Source of the DNA: Beroe ovata
Taxonomy: Eukaryota; Ctenophora; Nuda; Beroida; Beroidae
Reading direction: 5' to 3'
Assembly: GCA_946803715.1 (NCBI GenBank)
Contig: CAMPET010000174.1
Location: 27,271-91,270, forward strand
Length of the DNA stretch: 64,000 nucleotides
Part shown: in pieces, positions 60,777 through 64,000 of the stretch
Layout: each line of letters starts with the position of its first letter
Position numbering within the stretch: position 1 is the first letter of the stretch
The notes under the pieces: model-generated
Databases searched by the model: none
The model's input: only the letters and a program-made list of their open reading frames with translations
What the model was told of the DNA's origin: nothing
Program-made: the position numbers and the translations under genes

Positions 60777-63081
60777 TTAATATTGCAGACCTGGATATAT
60801 GTTTTTCACATTCCCCTCCTCAATATTGCCACTGAAAGACCTTCCATCCTTTCTGAAAAGCTCATCGGTAGCGGCATCGACTGTGACAATTGTGGTACCA
60901 ACGTTCCCATATCCAGGGCATTGGCTTTTGAGAGGGCACTTCATGATACAGACTATGATTGACACTATAGCTAATGACATTCCAACCGCGCCAATTCCCC
61001 ATCGGACCGAAACCGAGCCAACACTACTAGTACTTTTCACTAGGTCATCCATTGCTGAACGCTCTTTGTTGATATGGTATTGTATCATGTTTTCCTGTTT
61101 GGTCGTGTTGAATACATTCCTCATGCGATCACTGAACAAGATGAAGTTGTTAAAGTCTGACATGTTCGCCTTTATGTGCTCGACTATATGGGTGATGTTG
61201 CCTTCTGCTTTGGGATTGAAATACACCCTGGTTTGTACATCATCCAGAGTGATGTGGGACACACCCTCCCATGCAATGTAGTATGCAGGTTGGGGGTCCA
61301 TTTTAACAGTGGTTCCTGTTTCGAATGTCTTTGATACATTTTTCAATGTAGTGAGCAGTATTCCCACACTATCGGAGTAAATGCGTGCTGATGAACAGTG
61401 AACTTTCTTCACAGTACATGTATTGACACTTCCATTGAAACAAGGCGAAGACGTCTGGTCGAGGTCACAAAGACCGTTCACGCATCCAGAGTAGTGATAG
61501 ACTGTTCCATTAACCATGACAACAAACTCAGGCATATCTGAGTATATGGCGCATTCCGACATCCCTGGATGGTGGAACCCAGTCTGAACCACACTGTATA
61601 GGGGGATTGTTTTCTCAACTTTCGGAACGCGCACACTGAATTCAAGAACCAAAGACTGTGTGTTCAATTGTAACGAAATGGCAACAATTGTCATATCCTG
61701 GAAATGAAAGTTCCGATCCCAAGTCCGAGACAAATGATTCAACACAGCATTTTTTATACCGTATTTCAGAAGGGCGTCGACTTTTCTGATATACTTCCAC
61801 ACTTCTAATCTCTGTGGCAATTATCATAAACTTGATAGGAAAACGTGGCGGAAGGTAGGATTGAATTTATTATTATAGGACAAATTTCAATATGGAGCGC
61901 CCGTTATATCCTCTGTGTCTCACCTTAACAGATTCGTAATGGAGGAGGTACTCTGTCACGCACTCCTGTGTCTGTTCAATAGACCTTATTTCAGAGGATG
62001 TTCTATGAGTTATGTGTAGCATATGCTCATCAGTGCGTAACTGAAAACATGTTACATTCTCAAAGTCAATGTGCTTGAAGAATAAATTTGGTTATTTCGT
62101 TGAGCGTATTATCTATAACTTCACACATATTATTCATCAATGATTTGCATTTTGCGTGGCGTGCGCTAGGACTGAAGAATCAGAGTTGATTTCACATAAC
62201 AACAAATAACACTGCAACTCACCGAATGCAATTGTCCAATCTTCTCATCTGCTTCACTACTACCCTCTCCACCAAATATCACACTACGTTTTGTGATACG
62301 TTCATCACGATTGTCGTGTACACGAAGGTCGGAATCTTATGACAAACGAACTATCAATTTAAAGGGAGTGCAATTCATTCGATGAAAGGATGTCCGAACA
62401 AATTGCAGACAAATCACAAAATAACAAAATATATATATATTTGATATAGCGTTATATATGATATAATAGCGTTACGATGATACCTAGCGAAAGCATCAAC
62501 CTATCATGGTACCTGGATTAAAGGATAACAAATCGTCTTCCGCAAAACGCATGTATTCATCTAGTTCTTTTAGGAATTGTGGTATTCTATCAATACACCT
62601 GCAGGTACAATCACCTTTTTTATAAATCATGCACGTCGCAAGAAATTTGAACTAAGACTGAAAATGTAAGAATTGAAAAGCACACAGAATCCACAATCAT
62701 CCTCGTACCTGGTGTACGGTGTGGAACTGAGCCCTGTGTTTAGTGCTACTTTGGCTACCACCCAATCCGGTGGTGATATGTTTGGTCTTTCCACCTCATA
62801 GGTTCCTCGGAATGTTTGTACTATGTCGTACACTGAATATGCGCAAGATCGGGTTTTATCAGAGGTCAGAACAGAACCGAATTCCCGACAATATAGAATA
62901 CAATAATAGATTAAAATAACGATGTTTCTTCAAAACTCAAATCCATCGCCAACTCACCAGGTATGTTATCTTTGTGAATGAATACCATCCCAAGGTTTTT
63001 GAAAATAACGTGGTTTTTAATTACAGAATAGGCGGGCTTATTATTCAGCAGCACAAACAAGATGGTTACCACCAGTGTCAT
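60777..63081 (-). CDS. Envelope fusion glycoprotein-like protein (baculovirus F / errantivirus Env type)
   Basis: Six phase-consistent exons: 63081-62958, 62832-62709, 62598-62513, 62335-62223, 62040-61924, 61811-60777; 532 aa with no internal stop. It begins with a signal-peptide-like core (LVVTILFVLL). A dibasic furin-type site (RITKR) in exon 4 is followed by a small hydrophobic stretch (SVIFGG) and a heptad-patterned region in exon 5. This is the layout of class I F proteins. The last exon is Cys-rich with several N-glycosylation sequons. It ends in one transmembrane helix (WGIGAVGMSLAIVSIIVCIM) and a tail of about 45 residues. Introns argue for long residence in the genome. It starts the same strand order as the Helitron gene, 350 bp upstream of it. 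The family call rests on architecture; a host membrane protein is the alternative. Confidence 0.45.
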
Positions 63082-63453
63082 GATCGCTAAATGGTGGACA
63101 GATTATTAACGGCAGTTATGATAGGTACCTACATTATGTACAACATTGTGAATATACATTTGTGCTATACATGATATAATCTACAGAACTTGTGCAGCAT
63201 GTGAACACATTATGTCACGTGACCGGATGCTGGGTTACCTACTGCAAGTGCATGCGAAGGACCAAGTCACGTGACACTCACATGAGTTGCATGTCACGCG
63301 GTATGTTCTCCTCTTTATAATGCCTCATGACACTTTCAAATTATTTCCTCTGTACTTACAAACTGTAATATCTCTATGTAGAGAACTGTACTTATTTTCA
63401 TATAACCCCTAGGTATGTTCATTTTCTTTTTTTACTCGCTTCTTACTCCAACC

Positions 63454-63909
63454 ATGGAGTATACTATGTGTGGCAGTGCTACTGTGGTGCAGACGGTTGG
63501 GATCCCCTCTCTAGCAGAAGTTAAAGCAGCTATTAGGACTCTCGAAAGTGTGTATAACTGCAGAGTGTAGCAAATCACAATTACAATGATAATTCAGTAG
63601 TTTCTGTTACTGGTTTAATACTACATTATTTCAGAGTGTCAGGAGATTAGTGCTGCAGATTGTGACAGTGTGAGGACGCTCCCGGCCCTGAACATAACAC
63701 TGAAGATCGGCATCTTCTCAGTGGAGCGGTACTGTCTTGACACGGATATGACCCCCACCTCATCTGAATCGGAGGAGCGGGCGAAAGACGAGGTCATGGA
63801 GCAGGCACTCAGTAAGACAGAATGGATGGACTACATGCACCTATTGTGGGTGGGGCAAGTCGTGTTCGATGCGGTGATGGTTGGGTTATATTGTTGTAGA
63901 CCCCGCTAA
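63454..63909 (+). CDS. Small membrane protein, unrecognised
   Basis: Two exons, 63454-63547 and 63635-63909, join in phase 1 to 122 aa. The ATG has a fair context (aaccATGG). The protein has several Cys, an acidic Ser/Glu-rich middle (PTSSESEERAKDE), and a C-terminal hydrophobic segment (LLWVGQVVFDAVMVGLYCC) followed by RPR. That could make it tail-anchored, or the last part of a longer gene with exons upstream. I do not recognise the family. Confidence 0.5.
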
Positions 63910-64000
63910 ATACGGATGACATTTTAATTGCACTAAATGATTGTTTCCTATTGATATAAAGTTATCTTAAAGTTGTTTATATGATCATCAATGTTATACT

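Overview
This window is nuclear DNA from an invertebrate animal. Genes are split by short GT-AG introns. Recognisable products are metazoan: ASPM with a CH domain and about 33 IQ motifs, MICU-family mitochondrial calcium sensors, an ARHGAP19-like RhoGAP, an LDLa/relaxin-receptor-like GPCR, POP4 and a PCM1-like coiled-coil protein. The density of small transposons, minisatellites and foldbacks fits an early-branching phylum such as sponges, but the lineage is a guess. One 181-base gap and several single-N joins show a draft assembly. Some structures at those Ns look like assembly artefacts.

Layout. 1-2306 is intergenic. 2307-9370 holds two head-to-tail MICU paralogues on the + strand. They converge on ASPM (minus, 20184 down to 10465), whose 19 exons join in phase. 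POP4 (minus) ends 150 bp upstream of the ASPM start. 22599-25331 holds a transposase-like terminal exon, the gap in a CA repeat, and an isolated retrotransposon gag ORF. 26939-41365 is one long + strand gene (ARHGAP19-like). Its 8-kb intron contains a complete intronless LDLa-7TM receptor gene, and its later introns contain LINE fragments, a TIR element and a nested dimeric SINE. 41366-45711 is gene-free and repeat-rich, with a 378-bp-arm palindrome starting at an N. 45712-47758 is the PCM1-like gene (minus), cut by another N and containing a TIR transposon.

48580-60426 (minus) is the most unusual region. A Helitron Rep/helicase appears to be the 3' part of one spliced gene whose upstream exons encode an SGNH/GDSL hydrolase, a KH RNA-binding domain and a basic repeat. 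An overlapping ORF at its 3' end adds AT-hooks and a Ulp1-type (C48) protease. Only 350 bp upstream, on the same strand, is a six-exon gene for an envelope-fusion-glycoprotein-like protein (60777-63081). A small membrane-protein gene (63454-63909, +) ends the window.

Exon joins were chosen by splice consensus, reading phase and homology to remembered family features. No searches were run. Coordinates can be off by one where the printed sequence was hard to count.
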